This document shows positions 36,986 through 46,695 of a DNA stretch of 64,000 nt, one piece after another. Source of the stretch: Caldifarciminota bacterium (GTDB lineage Bacteria; Hydrothermota; Tepidihabitantia; Tepidihabitantales; CAIPLT01); contig CAIPLT010000015.1 of the NCBI GenBank assembly GCA_903865935.1, positions 62,001-126,000 of the forward strand. Reading direction: 5' to 3'. Numbering within the stretch: the stretch's first letter is position 1; each line of letters opens with the position of its first letter. The position numbers and the translations under genes were made by a program. The notes under the pieces are model-generated. The model worked only from the letters and a program-made list of their open reading frames with translations, was not told the origin of the DNA and searched no databases.

Positions 36986-37561
36986 TTACTTGACTGGTTT
37001 CCAGTATTTAATATCCGTGATTGCGCCTTCGCGTTCTTTTTCCGACTTCCAGACCGCTTTCACTTTCATTCCGATATGGACTTTTTTTGGATCTATCTCA
37101 CCCAAAAGATGCATTATACCCATACCTTTTGAAGCACCATCAATTTCAATTACTGCAGGAATTATAGGGTTTTTTACTCGCTGCATATCCCAGGTCACAT
37201 AGCATAAAGAGAAAGTATTAACCGTACCCGTATCGAACAGTTCAATCCAGTTATCTATCGGTTTAAAACACCATTCACAGAAGATTCTTGGTGGGACCAT
37301 TTTTCTGCCGCACTTATGGCATTCGACTCCTAAAATCTTTCCATGCTTCATACCTTCAAGATATTTTCCGATTGCAATACCGCGGTCCCAGGCATATTTT
37401 GTGTCACCAATCCAATACGTGGTGCAAACCTTACCTTTCTTCAAATCATCACTGCTAAGACCGGTTCCCATAAATTGGAGATTAGGAGTTAGGGATTGAG
37501 GTTTTGTTTCTTGCCTCGTGCGTCGTGCTTTTTGCGTTTTGCTCTTTAATTTCTTCGGCAT
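36986..37561 (-). CDS. DUF35 OB-fold protein with zinc ribbon and unusual N-terminal extension
   Basis: 191 residues. The zinc ribbon is complete (CHKCGRKMVPPRIFCEWC) and the OB fold follows. The start at 37561 has AGGAGG upstream. Its first 30 residues (KKLKSKTQKARRTRQE...) are encoded by word-type repeat DNA at 37483-37545 and are absent from typical members. An internal ATG at 37471 would remove this extension but lacks a ribosome site. It ends with ERE[GA]ITDIKYWKP, like its neighbour, so the two DUF35 genes are paralogues. Confidence 0.9.
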   Translation of the reverse strand: MPKKLKSKTQKARRTRQETKPQSLTPNLQFMGTGLSSDDLKKGKVCTTYWIGDTKYAWDRGIAIGKYLEGMKHGKILGVECHKCGRKMVPPRIFCEWCFKPIDNWIELFDTGTVNTFSLCYVTWDMQRVKNPIIPAVIEIDGASKGMGIMHLLGEIDPKKVHIGMKVKAVWKSEKEREGAITDIKYWKPVK

Positions 37562-37570
37562 TTTTCCTCC

Positions 37571-38731
37571 TTAGATTCCGACTACAACCACGGTTCCGAC
37601 TTGCATTAAGTCGCCCCAGGCTTGGGCAACACCGCGTTTTGGTTTTCTTGCGATTTGTCGTTTCCCAGCTTCACCACGTAATTGCCAGAATAGTTCGGCC
37701 ACTTTCATTAATCCGGCTGCAGCGATCGGATTGCCAACACCTAAAAGACCACCGGATGGACAAACTGGCAGTTCGCCATCCCTCTGCGTTATACCGTCAA
37801 CGGTCATTTGTGGTGCTTCGCCTTTACCGCAAAGCATCAGCCCTTCCATATGATGAAGTTCTTTGTAGTCAAACGGGTCATACGGTTCGGCAACATGAAT
37901 CTGCTGTCTTGGACAGGTGACTCCTGCCATTTTATATGCCATCCGCGCCGCTTCTTCAACATAACGGGGATAGCACAAATCACGATTGGTCCAATAGGAT
38001 GTCTCAAGCGACCATCCAACACCTTCAATCCAGACCGGTTTATTAGTCACGCGACGGGCAATCGTTTCATTAGTTAATATTAATGCCACCGCGCCATCTG
38101 ATACCGGACTGACATCCAGTCTTTGTACCGGCCAGGCCAATACTTCGGAATTTAGAATATCTTTAACCGTAACTGCTTTGGCAATCTGGGCACAAGGATG
38201 GTCGAGCGCGTTATTCTTATTTTTTACTGCAACCAATGCGATATCTTCTTTTCTCAAACCATAGGTACTCATATAACGGTTCATCTCAAGCGCAAAAATC
38301 CACAAAAGGTTTGGTTTTAATGGTCGTTCAGTTGTGTGGTCAAATATTGTCAAAAATGCGCCCTGTGGATGCGGTCGATAAGAAGACATTTTTTCTTCAC
38401 AGATAACAAGACAGGTATCCATCAAGCCCGAAGCAATATGATACCAGCCCTGAGCAACTGAAAAAACACCAGTGCCACCGCCAACATAACTTCGCATATA
38501 CGGTTTGCCAAATGCACCAGCACCATCCGAAAGATACTCCCCTTTCATATGCACGCCGTCAAATGTATCGGGCGCGGTTCCTAAAGCAACCGCATCAATC
38601 TGGTCTAAGTTCATGTCGCAAGAATCGAGCGCCATTTTTGCTGCTTCATAACACAGTTCTTTTCCGGTCTCTTGGGCACGGCGCACGAATTTAGTCATTC
38701 CTGCGCCAACAATTGCAACTCTGTTTCCCAT
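37571..38731 (-). CDS. thiolase-fold protein without catalytic Cys and His (A)
   Basis: 386 residues of SCP2/archaeal-thiolase type (VAIVGAGMTKF at the N-terminus; VSPVSDGAVALILT; CPSGGLLGVGNPIAAAG). Where thiolases have the nucleophilic Cys (xxACASGG), this protein has RSYVGGGTGVF. The general-base His of GHP is Asn (GVGNPI). It therefore should not run the normal thiolase reaction. With its DUF35 neighbours it resembles complexes in which a thiolase fold was turned to other C-C chemistry, such as the Ltp2-DUF35 aldolases. It starts 12 bases after gene B stops. Confidence 0.88.
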   Translation of the reverse strand: MGNRVAIVGAGMTKFVRRAQETGKELCYEAAKMALDSCDMNLDQIDAVALGTAPDTFDGVHMKGEYLSDGAGAFGKPYMRSYVGGGTGVFSVAQGWYHIASGLMDTCLVICEEKMSSYRPHPQGAFLTIFDHTTERPLKPNLLWIFALEMNRYMSTYGLRKEDIALVAVKNKNNALDHPCAQIAKAVTVKDILNSEVLAWPVQRLDVSPVSDGAVALILTNETIARRVTNKPVWIEGVGWSLETSYWTNRDLCYPRYVEEAARMAYKMAGVTCPRQQIHVAEPYDPFDYKELHHMEGLMLCGKGEAPQMTVDGITQRDGELPVCPSGGLLGVGNPIAAAGLMKVAELFWQLRGEAGKRQIARKPKRGVAQAWGDLMQVGTVVVVGI

Positions 38732-38743
38732 TTTAATCCTCCT

Positions 38744-39895
38744 TTAAGCGTTAAGAATCGTCACCGCTGTACTGGTTGTCGGCAGTCCGCGCCATCCCTG
38801 CACCAATGCGGTCTTGGCATTTTTAATCTGATTTTTACCAGCATTACCACGTAGTTGTTCAACTGCACAATAGAGCCGAGCGAGTCCGGTTGCTTCATAC
38901 ATATATCCCATGCCAAGCGCGCCACCCGATGGATTAACCGGGAATTCACCATTGATTTCAGTTCTACCATTATCAACACATTGACCAGGATTACACGAAC
39001 AGCACAGTTTTAAAGCCATTAAGTGCTGTAGTTCCTTATATGAGTACCGGTCATCAATCTCAGCAAAACTGATATCTTTTTGCGGGTCGGCAATCCCTGC
39101 CATTTTATACGCCATCTCAGCTGCCTTGGTCACATAATTAAGATATACCCAATCCCGCGATTCTAATGTCGCCGTGCCATTGCACCAGCCGATACCCGAA
39201 ACCCAGATTGGTTCCTTTTTCAGCGCTCTCACTTTTGATTCATTTGCCAAAACAATCACAACCGCACCATCTGCGGGTTGAGCAATATCAAGTTCAGTCA
39301 AAGGACACGAAACTGATTCAGCGTATTTAAAATCATTGAGCTTAAGTTTTGCGGCGCGTCCGGCAATCGGGTTATTCAATGCGTTCCTGCGGTTCTTAAT
39401 AACAACTTTGGCGCATTGGTCATATGTAACTCCGGTTTCATAACAGAAACGGTTCATCTCAAGTCCGGCAATAAAATGAGTGTTTAATTTTAATGGACGA
39501 TTGTAGATTGGGTCCTGACCGCACGCTTCAATTCCGTCTGGTGTGAGCATATTTGACGGTTTGCAGTGTGCTTCAACCACTGCGATATCAAAACGACCGG
39601 TCTTGAGCTGTAAAAATGCAGTAGCAATCCCGTGCAGTCCATCACCACCAATTGTGTGCACTGGCTTTAAGGCAGCACCAATTTGGTCCGGCACATATTC
39701 GTCAAAGATACTCGTACCTTCGATATAGTCTTCGGCACAAGTGACGAATGTATCAACATCTTTACGCGGGTTGATACCAGCATCATCGTACGCTTTAACT
39801 GCTGCTTCAAACATCAGTTCTTTATAAGATACATCAGGTGTAATCGAGCGAAATTGAGTGGCGCCAATTCCAATAATTCCAACTCTATCTGACAT
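38744..39895 (-). CDS. thiolase-fold protein without catalytic Cys and His (B)
   Basis: 383 residues, first gene of the four-gene cluster, with GGAGG before the ATG. It is paralogous to A (VGIIGIGATQF; IAQPADGAVVIVLAN; NPSGGALGMGYMYEATG). The nucleophile region reads HTIGGDGLHGIA with no Cys, and the His of GHP is replaced by Tyr (GMGYMYE). A loop with many Cys (LCCSCNPGQC) is unusual and could bind metal. Because A and B differ and have two different DUF35 partners, a heteromeric complex is likely. Confidence 0.88.
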   Translation of the reverse strand: MSDRVGIIGIGATQFRSITPDVSYKELMFEAAVKAYDDAGINPRKDVDTFVTCAEDYIEGTSIFDEYVPDQIGAALKPVHTIGGDGLHGIATAFLQLKTGRFDIAVVEAHCKPSNMLTPDGIEACGQDPIYNRPLKLNTHFIAGLEMNRFCYETGVTYDQCAKVVIKNRRNALNNPIAGRAAKLKLNDFKYAESVSCPLTELDIAQPADGAVVIVLANESKVRALKKEPIWVSGIGWCNGTATLESRDWVYLNYVTKAAEMAYKMAGIADPQKDISFAEIDDRYSYKELQHLMALKLCCSCNPGQCVDNGRTEINGEFPVNPSGGALGMGYMYEATGLARLYCAVEQLRGNAGKNQIKNAKTALVQGWRGLPTTSTAVTILNA

Positions 39896-40226
39896 TATAC
39901 CTCCTTGCCTCGCATTCGTATAAACGAAGCGGGTATTCTTTTAATTAAATATAAATGTTTATTTGGGAAAATTTTTAGCTTAATTGTATTCGGAATGGGC
40001 TTTGTAATTATAGAAAAATCACAAAGTCCGGATAAATCCATATTGCGAAATGATAGCTAAAAACCAAGTAAAGTCAAGTGAAAACCTGCTGTAAATAATA
40101 TTAAATATATCGGATAATAGGTAAAAAAAGTAAGTGATAATAAACGCTATTTATATACCTAATGCAGAGAATGCCAGAGAAACTAACTTAGGTTAGCTTT
40201 AATATACTAATATTAGATTTGACAAT
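39896..40226. other. gene-free stretch with small palindromes
   Basis: No gene is seen. It holds TTCGT/ACGAA (39915-39928), close upstream of the thiolase-like cluster and a possible operator. There is also a hairpin GGGCTTTGT/ACAAAGTCC near 39996-40027 and CTAAC/GTTAG near 40180-40197. The rest is AT-rich. Confidence 0.45.
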
Positions 40227-40874
40227 TTACCAGTTATAGTGAATTCCTATACCAGTACCAATACCGCTGAATTCATGGCTATAAGAATATTGTATCCACC
40301 CATCGCCAATCATCGTTCCGTTAAGTTCGTGTTTTAAAAGATAATAACTGCAAATCTCGACATTAAAGGTTAATGCCTTTGCAAATGGTATCTCTAATTT
40401 GAATATTTTCCCGAATAATACAATCGGATAGAAATTTAGTCCTGCCGCTGCGGTTGGGCCCCAATAATTTGTGGCGACTTTTTTAGGATTTGTTATTTGT
40501 ATCGTGTCGACATTTTGCCAATCATTTTCCCATCGAGACTCTTTTTTCCCTTCCAAACCCAAACCGATATAGGGTTGATACCACTCCTGATTTTTGAAAT
40601 AATACTCTGCTCTTAAACCTAAATTTATCCATGAATACGGTCGATAATATTGATATTCATATACAGAATTGCTTACCCCCGACCCTTGGGAATAAATTTG
40701 ATATGATGAGTCAACAGTATTTTCACCGCTGCCAAAACTTATCATCACATTACCGCGGATTCCTTGTTTTGCACCAAGGCTCAAACTTACACCATCAACC
40801 AATGGGTCATGCATAAAACCCAAAGAACCGGTTTGGATAAAACCGATTAAGACAATCGATAAAATACTGGTCAT
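40227..40874 (-). CDS. probable outer-membrane beta-barrel protein
   Basis: 215 residues. A short hydrophobic N-terminus (MTSILSIVLIGFIQTGSLG) looks like a signal peptide. The rest alternates polar and aromatic residues with Gly-rich turns and ends in FSGIGTGIGIHYNW, a C-terminal aromatic as used by barrel assembly. Strand-like stretches (YQPYIGLGLEGKKE, NYWGPTAAAGLNFYP) suggest an OmpA/OmpW-sized eight-stranded barrel. No specific family is recognised. GGAGGA precedes the ATG. Confidence 0.65.
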   Translation of the reverse strand: MTSILSIVLIGFIQTGSLGFMHDPLVDGVSLSLGAKQGIRGNVMISFGSGENTVDSSYQIYSQGSGVSNSVYEYQYYRPYSWINLGLRAEYYFKNQEWYQPYIGLGLEGKKESRWENDWQNVDTIQITNPKKVATNYWGPTAAAGLNFYPIVLFGKIFKLEIPFAKALTFNVEICSYYLLKHELNGTMIGDGWIQYSYSHEFSGIGTGIGIHYNW

Positions 40875-41003
40875 AATTCCTCCAATACAGAATTACTTAG
40901 CTAAAACTGGTTTATTATAAGTCATATATTTTATCTGTCAAGCAACCTTTTCGATAAAAAGATTTGAGGATTGATAATTGAAAGATTAGTTATAGTAAAA
41001 TAA

Positions 41004-41024
41004 TGTACGGGTATAATCCGTACA
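41004..41024. promoter_or_regulatory. inverted repeat TGTACGG / CCGTACA
   Basis: Seven-base perfect arms around a seven-base centre that contains TATAAT. It lies about 130 bases upstream of the beta-barrel gene and could be an operator or a small hairpin. Confidence 0.4.
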
Positions 41025-41089
41025 AAGGTTAAATAACCACGCTTTACATAAAAGTCAAGTGAAAAACAAGCGGATTTTTTGTCTAAAGC

Positions 41090-41400
41090 ATTATACTTCA
41101 TACCATTAATTCAATATTGTGCCATTCTACCTGTATAATATAGGGTATATACTTGGGTAATGGTTACAGATGCGATTACGAAGTAAATAATGTAGTTGAT
41201 ATGTCAGTTAATTAAGATATTGATTTCTGTATTAATTTCGGAGTTTATTCTAATATCAATTACAAAGTATTATACAGAGCATATTACGAATTATCTCAGG
41301 TCATTATTCACAGAATCATTCACGAAACAGTTGACTCTGTTAATTAGGAAATATATCAGGGTATAAATTACTGAATAAATTACCCCACAAGAAAATTATA
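41090..41400 (+). repeat. intergenic element, copy D of a five-member family
   Basis: The head TTCATACCATTAATTCAATATT matches copies A and C. Words ending in CAG or CTG follow (ATTACGAATTATCTCAG, TTAATTAAGATATTGATTTCTG, TTAATTAGGAAATATATCAG). No gene lies between 40875 and 41588. Near 41510-41535 is a short 'GGATTTCGTGCTTCGGATTTCG'-like direct repeat. Confidence 0.45.
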
Positions 41401-41550
41401 TTGAAATCTTATCGCATAAATACGATCGCTACAAACCTGACAAAACTGTAATCTTAATTTTCTGTCTTATTTTAGGAATTTGAATTTATATATTATATAT
41501 TGTTTCGGATTTCGTGCTTCGGATTTCGAATTTTACTAAAAGGTGCGGGG

Positions 41551-41579
41551 TTGACTTTTCCTAAATTCTTAAATAGAAT
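41551..41579 (+). promoter_or_regulatory. promoter of the cysS-purC operon
   Basis: TTGACT (41551-41556), 17-base spacer, TAGAAT (41574-41579), nine bases before the cysS ATG. The predicted leader is two or three bases. Confidence 0.65.
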
Positions 41580-41588
41580 ACATTTCAC

Positions 41589-43094
41589 ATGGCGCTATCA
41601 CTTACCAATACATTGACACAAAAGAAGGAACTCTTTAAACCACTTGGCGATACGGTTAAAATTTATATTTGCGGCATGACCGTGCAAGGACCGCCACATT
41701 TTGGTCACATGCGCGCATATATTACTTCAGATATTTTAATAAGATATTTAGAGTTTTTGGGTTATAAACTAAAAGTAATCCAGAATTTTACTGATATTGA
41801 TGATAAGGTTATTGAAAAATCATTGGAAGAAAAGATAGATTATCGGGTTATTGCCGAAAAACATATTCAGGAATATTATGAAGTAGCGGATAAAATGAAC
41901 ATCCGACGCGCGGATATTTATCCTAAAGCAACACAACATATTCAGGAAATAATCGAGCTGATTCAGAAGTTGATTGATAAAGGTTATGCGTACGAAGCCG
42001 GAGGCGATATTTATTTTGCCGTAGATAAGTTTTCTGATTATGGCAAGTTGTCCAAGAAAAAACTGGATGATTTGATTGCCGGCGCTCGGGTTGAAGTAAG
42101 AACGCAGAAAAAAAATCCGGCTGATTTTGCTCTATGGAAAGCATCCAAACCAAATGAGCCGTATTGGGAAAGCCCCTGGGGTCAAGGTCGTCCGGGTTGG
42201 GCGATTGAATGCTCGGCAATGTCAATGCACTATCTGGGTGAAACCATAGATTTACATCTTGGCGGAGAAGATTTAATATTCCCGCATCACGAAAACGAGA
42301 TTGCTCAGTCCGAAGCAGCAACTGGCAAACCATTTGTTCGTTATTGGATTCATAATTCAATGCTCAACTTGACTGGCGAAAAGATGTCAAAATCAACCAG
42401 ACATTTTATTACAGCTAAAGAACTGTTAGATAAATATGCGCCGAATGTACTCAGGTTATATTTTCTAAAATCCCATTATCGCAGTCCGCAGGAATTTGAC
42501 TTTGGTATTTTGGACTCAAATAAAGAAAGCTGGGCAAGAATTGAAGACTTTTTATATTCTGCTGAAGAAGCAGGCATTGACGAAAATTCGAAACCCCAAG
42601 TTCCAAGCTCCAAATTCATGGAAGCAATGGATGATGATTTAAATACACCAAAAGTCATGGCATTGATTTTTGACGCGGTCAAAGAGGGCTTTTCTGCAAT
42701 ACAGAATAAGAACACCAATGAATTGAATAAAAGATATTCGGAAGTCATGTTTTATTTACGGGCTTTGGGATTTAATACTGATTTACAAAATAGAACAAAC
42801 AAAAGGATATTGATATCGACTGGGACTCAAGTAAGTGCCAAACTTGAATTTAGAGATATAACAACGCTAATGAAAGCTTTAGAACTTGCTAAATCACTAG
42901 GTTATAATATTATTGCTAATTTGATTGAAAGAGGTAATGATATAAATGATATGAATTTACTCGCGATTGCACGTGATTTGGCAAGAGAAAAGAAGTCATA
43001 TGAAATTAGTGATTTGCTTCGCAAGGGATTAGAAGAGATGGGTTATTCCTTAGAAGATACCGATAAAGGGACAAGAATAAAAAGAAAGAGTTAG
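41589..43094 (+). CDS. cysS: cysteinyl-tRNA synthetase
   Basis: 501 residues. Class I synthetase with zinc-ligand Cys28 (YICGM), HIGH box as HFGH (37-40), WAIECSAMS and HLGGEDLIFPHHENE for zinc and cysteine binding, and KMSKS near 265. The C-terminal anticodon-binding part is present. A stretch at about residues 336-343 (KPQVPSSK) is encoded by 'ccccaagttccaagctccaaattc', a word-type repeat that seems to have entered a loop between domains. First gene of an eight-gene operon. Confidence 0.96.
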   Translation: MALSLTNTLTQKKELFKPLGDTVKIYICGMTVQGPPHFGHMRAYITSDILIRYLEFLGYKLKVIQNFTDIDDKVIEKSLEEKIDYRVIAEKHIQEYYEVADKMNIRRADIYPKATQHIQEIIELIQKLIDKGYAYEAGGDIYFAVDKFSDYGKLSKKKLDDLIAGARVEVRTQKKNPADFALWKASKPNEPYWESPWGQGRPGWAIECSAMSMHYLGETIDLHLGGEDLIFPHHENEIAQSEAATGKPFVRYWIHNSMLNLTGEKMSKSTRHFITAKELLDKYAPNVLRLYFLKSHYRSPQEFDFGILDSNKESWARIEDFLYSAEEAGIDENSKPQVPSSKFMEAMDDDLNTPKVMALIFDAVKEGFSAIQNKNTNELNKRYSEVMFYLRALGFNTDLQNRTNKRILISTGTQVSAKLEFRDITTLMKALELAKSLGYNIIANLIERGNDINDMNLLAIARDLAREKKSYEISDLLRKGLEEMGYSLEDTDKGTRIKRKS

Positions 43095-43100
43095 GAATAT

Positions 43101-43784
43101 ATGATAAAAATTAAGAATCTTAATAAATACATTGACCATACCGTGCTTAAACCAGAAGCATCGGTTGCAGATATCAAGAAATTATGTGCGGAAGCAAAGA
43201 AGTATAATTTTGCCACGGTTTTTGTTAATCCAAGCTACATTAGCTTAGCCGCGAATTTACTTAAAGGAACTAGTGTAAAAGTTGGCTGCGCCGTCGGATT
43301 TCCATTGGGCGCGACTACGACTGAAGTAAAGGTGATGGAAGCGATGCAGGCAATTGCTGATGGCGCTCAGGAAATTGATATGGTGATAAATGTCGGCGCT
43401 GTTAAATCAAAGAATTATAAAATCGTTGAAAATGACATAAAGAACGTTGTTAAGGCAGTATCGCCAATCGGTGTTAAGACTATTTTAGAAACCTGTCTTT
43501 TGACCAATGAGGAAAAAATGAAGGTGGCAAAAATCGCTAAAAGGGTTGGCGCATGGTTTGTTAAAACTTCAACTGGATTTTCTACTGGTGGTGCAACCGT
43601 CGAAGATATAAAACTGTTAAGAAAAACCGTTGGTCCGAAAATGGGTGTCAAGGCAGCGGGCGGTATCCGAGATTATAAAACCGCAATCGCATTAATCCAA
43701 GCCGGTGCAACTCGTATCGGCACAAGTGCCGGAGTTAAAATCGTAACCGAGCCAACTGTGCCCGACACAAAAGGAAATTATTGA
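43101..43784 (+). CDS. deoC: deoxyribose-phosphate aldolase
   Basis: 227 residues. DeoC splits 2-deoxyribose 5-phosphate into glyceraldehyde 3-phosphate and acetaldehyde. The Schiff-base Lys is in FVKTSTGF, the second catalytic Lys in GVKAAGGIRD, and YIDHTVLKPEA is at the N-terminus. It starts six bases after cysS and its stop overlaps the region just before tdh. Confidence 0.96.
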   Translation: MIKIKNLNKYIDHTVLKPEASVADIKKLCAEAKKYNFATVFVNPSYISLAANLLKGTSVKVGCAVGFPLGATTTEVKVMEAMQAIADGAQEIDMVINVGAVKSKNYKIVENDIKNVVKAVSPIGVKTILETCLLTNEEKMKVAKIAKRVGAWFVKTSTGFSTGGATVEDIKLLRKTVGPKMGVKAAGGIRDYKTAIALIQAGATRIGTSAGVKIVTEPTVPDTKGNY

Positions 43785-43786
43785 AT

Positions 43787-44893
43787 ATGACAAAAATGAA
43801 AGCAATTGTAAAAACAAAACCGGAAAAAGGCGCAGAGTTATTAGAGATTCCAATCCCCAATATCGCAGATGACGAAGTGTTAGTTAAAGTCAAAGCAGTC
43901 GGAATTTGCGGAACTGACATTCATATATATAATTGGGACCAGTGGGCACAGAACAGAATCGGTCCCAAAAAATTACCGCAGGTTGCCGGACATGAACTGT
44001 CAGGTATCGTTGAGAAAATCGGTAAAAATGTTAAGGGAGTTCAAATCGGCGATTATATCTCGGCTGAAACTCATATCTATTTCCCGAGAGACTTAAATGC
44101 ACAACTGGGACAGATGCATATTGGCGAAGGAATGGAGATTTTGGGGGTTGACCGAGATGGTGTGTTTGCTGAGTATGTGCACATTCCAGAGCGGGTCTTG
44201 TGGCACAATGATAAAAATATCCCGTACGAACTCGCGGCGGTCCAGGAACCTTTAGGCAATGCCTGCTATGCGGTTTTAGGTGAAGACCACGATATTGCGG
44301 GCAAGACAATGGTCATTACCGGCGACGGACCAATTTCGCTCCTTTCCACTGCGATTGCCCGAGCCTGCGGTGTAACCAAAATATTTCTTATCGGCATGTC
44401 CGATGCGATGATGAAAATAGCTAAAAAGCTTGGAGCCGACTACGTAATATCAATCCACAACACTACTCACGAAGAGCGAGTAAAATTTATCCGAGATAAT
44501 ACTTATGGTGCGGGTGCGGATATCGCCTTGGAAATAGTCGGCAACCAGACCTCAATCAATGATGCCTATAAAGCAGTCAGAAAAGGCGGGCGGATTTCAT
44601 CTTTCGGCATATCTCCAACCCCGACCGTCACTTTGGATTATGATAATGATATCGTATTTAAAGGGGTTCAGATACACGGAATTTCCGGCCGAAAGATATT
44701 TGACACATGGTATCGGGTACGAAATCTTTTAGCTTCGGGACGACTCGACATTAAACCAGCAATTACTGACTTAATGTTATTAGAAGATTTTAACAAGGCA
44801 TTTGACAAGCTTACTGCCCAGGACCGAACCTCGGCAAAAATCGTTATGTTCCCTGATAAAAAAGATTTGGAAGCTGCCTTGAAAAGGAGATAG
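43787..44893 (+). CDS. tdh: L-threonine 3-dehydrogenase
   Basis: 368 residues. A zinc medium-chain dehydrogenase that oxidises threonine to 2-amino-3-ketobutyrate with NAD. The start of the sequence is very Tdh-like ([21 protein letters not shown]), with GHELSG for the catalytic zinc site, and a Rossmann domain follows ([20 protein letters not shown]). The ATG at 43787 is favoured; a TTG at 43781 overlaps the deoC stop. It is paired with kbl one base downstream. Confidence 0.94.
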   Translation: MTKMKAIVKTKPEKGAELLEIPIPNIADDEVLVKVKAVGICGTDIHIYNWDQWAQNRIGPKKLPQVAGHELSGIVEKIGKNVKGVQIGDYISAETHIYFPRDLNAQLGQMHIGEGMEILGVDRDGVFAEYVHIPERVLWHNDKNIPYELAAVQEPLGNACYAVLGEDHDIAGKTMVITGDGPISLLSTAIARACGVTKIFLIGMSDAMMKIAKKLGADYVISIHNTTHEERVKFIRDNTYGAGADIALEIVGNQTSINDAYKAVRKGGRISSFGISPTPTVTLDYDNDIVFKGVQIHGISGRKIFDTWYRVRNLLASGRLDIKPAITDLMLLEDFNKAFDKLTAQDRTSAKIVMFPDKKDLEAALKRR

Positions 44894-44894
44894 T

Positions 44895-46100
44895 ATGTAC
44901 AAGAAGTACCAGCAATTTCTGCAAAGTGAATTAACATCAATTCGCGAGCAAGGTCTATATAAAGAAGAAAGGTATATTTTTACCCCACAAGCTGCAGACA
45001 TTAAGGTTGAATATCCGGTTGGCGCTCTTAAAAAAGATGTTTTGAATTTCTGTGCCAATAATTATCTGGGTCTTTCAAGCCATCCCAAAGTAATTCAGGC
45101 AGCAAAGGCAGCAATCGATAAATGGGGTTATGGTATGTCTTCCGTGCGATTTATCTGCGGCACCCAGGACATTCATCGAACACTGGAACAAAAAACATCT
45201 AAGTTTTTAGGCACAGAAGATACGATCTTATATACATCATGTTTTGACGCGAATGGCGGCTTGTTTGAAGCGCTCTTAAATGAACAGGACGCAATCATTT
45301 CCGACGCATTAAATCACGCATCGGTAATCGACGGTATCCGGCTCTGCAAGGCAGAACGTTATCGTTATGCACATGCTGACATGAAAGAACTGGAAGAACA
45401 GCTAAAAACCGCACAAAAGAACCGCTTTCGCATGATTGCAACTGACGGTGTTTTTTCTATGGATGGTGATATTGTAAAATTAGCTGAGATTTGCGATTTG
45501 GCAGAAAAATATGATGCCCTGGTTATGGTTGATGATTCTCACGCAACCGGTTTTATTGGCAAAACTGGTCGCGGTACACACGAACATTGTGGCGTGATTG
45601 ATAAAGTTGATATTATTACTACTACTTTTGGCAAGGCGATGGGCGGAGCTTCTGGCGGTTGCACGAGCGGCAGAAAAGAGATTATCGAAATGCTCAGGCA
45701 ACGTTCCAGACCATATCTTTTTTCTAATACCTTATCGCCGATAATAACTGCAACAACTGTACAGGTAATTGATATGCTTTCCGAAACAACTGCATTAAGA
45801 GATAAATTAGAGCGGAATACAACATATTTTAGAAGCGAAATGACTGACCGTGGGTTTGAAATCAGACCAGGCATTCACCCAATTTGCCCGATTATGCTTT
45901 ATGATGCAAAATTAGCCCAGGAATTCGCCCGTGATTTATATTATGAAGGCATTTATGTTATTGGATTTTTCTATCCGGTTGTACCTAAGGGTCAGGCAAG
46001 AATCAGAGTTCAGATTTCTGCCGCACATGAAGAGGAGCATATAAATAAAGCAATTGAAGCATTTACTAAAATTGGCAAAAAACACGGTATTATTAAATAA
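44895..46100 (+). CDS. kbl: glycine C-acetyltransferase (2-amino-3-ketobutyrate CoA ligase)
   Basis: 401 residues. A PLP enzyme that splits 2-amino-3-ketobutyrate with CoA into glycine and acetyl-CoA, finishing the threonine pathway begun by Tdh. Evidence: [24 protein letters not shown], the PLP-Lys motif [13 protein letters not shown], and a C-terminus with [22 protein letters not shown] precedes the ATG. The tdh-kbl pair is a classic arrangement. Confidence 0.95.
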   Translation: MYKKYQQFLQSELTSIREQGLYKEERYIFTPQAADIKVEYPVGALKKDVLNFCANNYLGLSSHPKVIQAAKAAIDKWGYGMSSVRFICGTQDIHRTLEQKTSKFLGTEDTILYTSCFDANGGLFEALLNEQDAIISDALNHASVIDGIRLCKAERYRYAHADMKELEEQLKTAQKNRFRMIATDGVFSMDGDIVKLAEICDLAEKYDALVMVDDSHATGFIGKTGRGTHEHCGVIDKVDIITTTFGKAMGGASGGCTSGRKEIIEMLRQRSRPYLFSNTLSPIITATTVQVIDMLSETTALRDKLERNTTYFRSEMTDRGFEIRPGIHPICPIMLYDAKLAQEFARDLYYEGIYVIGFFYPVVPKGQARIRVQISAAHEEEHINKAIEAFTKIGKKHGIIK

Positions 46101-46119
46101 AGATAATATGGAGGAAAAT

Positions 46120-46623
46120 ATGAAAAAGATGACCGAAAAAGCATTAAGCGAGGCTTTTGCCGGCGAATCGATGGCACACATGAAATATCTTATCTTCGCT
46201 GAAATTGCGGAAAAAGACGGTTACCCGAATATTGCACGATTATTTAAAGCAACCGCTTTTGCCGAATTTGCTCATGCAAAAAACCATGCCCGAAATTTAG
46301 GTTATATTAAACAAACCGAAGGTAATTTAGATACTGGTATTGACGGCGAAACTTTTGAAGTTGACGAAATGTATCCTGCATATTTATCAACTGCCATGCT
46401 TCAAAAAGAAAAAGGCGCTGAAATGGCAATCAATTATGCCTTAGCCGCTGAAAAAATTCATGCCGCATATTATAAACAGGCAAAAGATACTGTGCAGGGT
46501 GAAAAAGATATGAAAATCGAAGAAATCTATGTCTGTCCAGTCTGCGGTTTTACTCATATTGGCGCGGCGCCAGAAAAATGTCCGGTCTGCAACGCACCAA
46601 AAGCTAAATTGAACAAATTTTAA
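46120..46623 (+). CDS. rubrerythrin
   Basis: 167 residues. It reduces hydrogen peroxide in anaerobes. The ferritin-like four-helix part has the diiron ligands (EAFAGESMAHMKY; FAEFAHAKNH; ALAAEKIHAAYY) and the C-terminal rubredoxin centre has CPVCGFTH...CPVCNAP. The ATG at 46120 follows GGAGG; a longer frame overlaps kbl. It points to an anaerobic or microaerobic life. Confidence 0.94.
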   Translation: MKKMTEKALSEAFAGESMAHMKYLIFAEIAEKDGYPNIARLFKATAFAEFAHAKNHARNLGYIKQTEGNLDTGIDGETFEVDEMYPAYLSTAMLQKEKGAEMAINYALAAEKIHAAYYKQAKDTVQGEKDMKIEEIYVCPVCGFTHIGAAPEKCPVCNAPKAKLNKF

Positions 46624-46695
46624 AAGCAGATATACTTTTGTAAAAGATATTTTATTTACTATAGGCAATTTGCTAATAGTTAATTTGGAGGCTAA

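Noticed and set aside
37571-39895. Naming the two thiolase-fold genes acetyl-CoA acetyltransferase
   Set aside because: The catalytic Cys and His are both missing in each protein, so the name would assert an activity the sequence does not support.
41165-41400. CRISPR-like array
   Set aside because: The words share only endings and vary from 10 to 28 bases; there are no constant repeats or spacers and no cas genes.
46054-46119. Upstream extension of rubrerythrin
   Set aside because: It overlaps kbl in another frame; the GGAGG-preceded ATG at 46120 gives the usual N-terminus.
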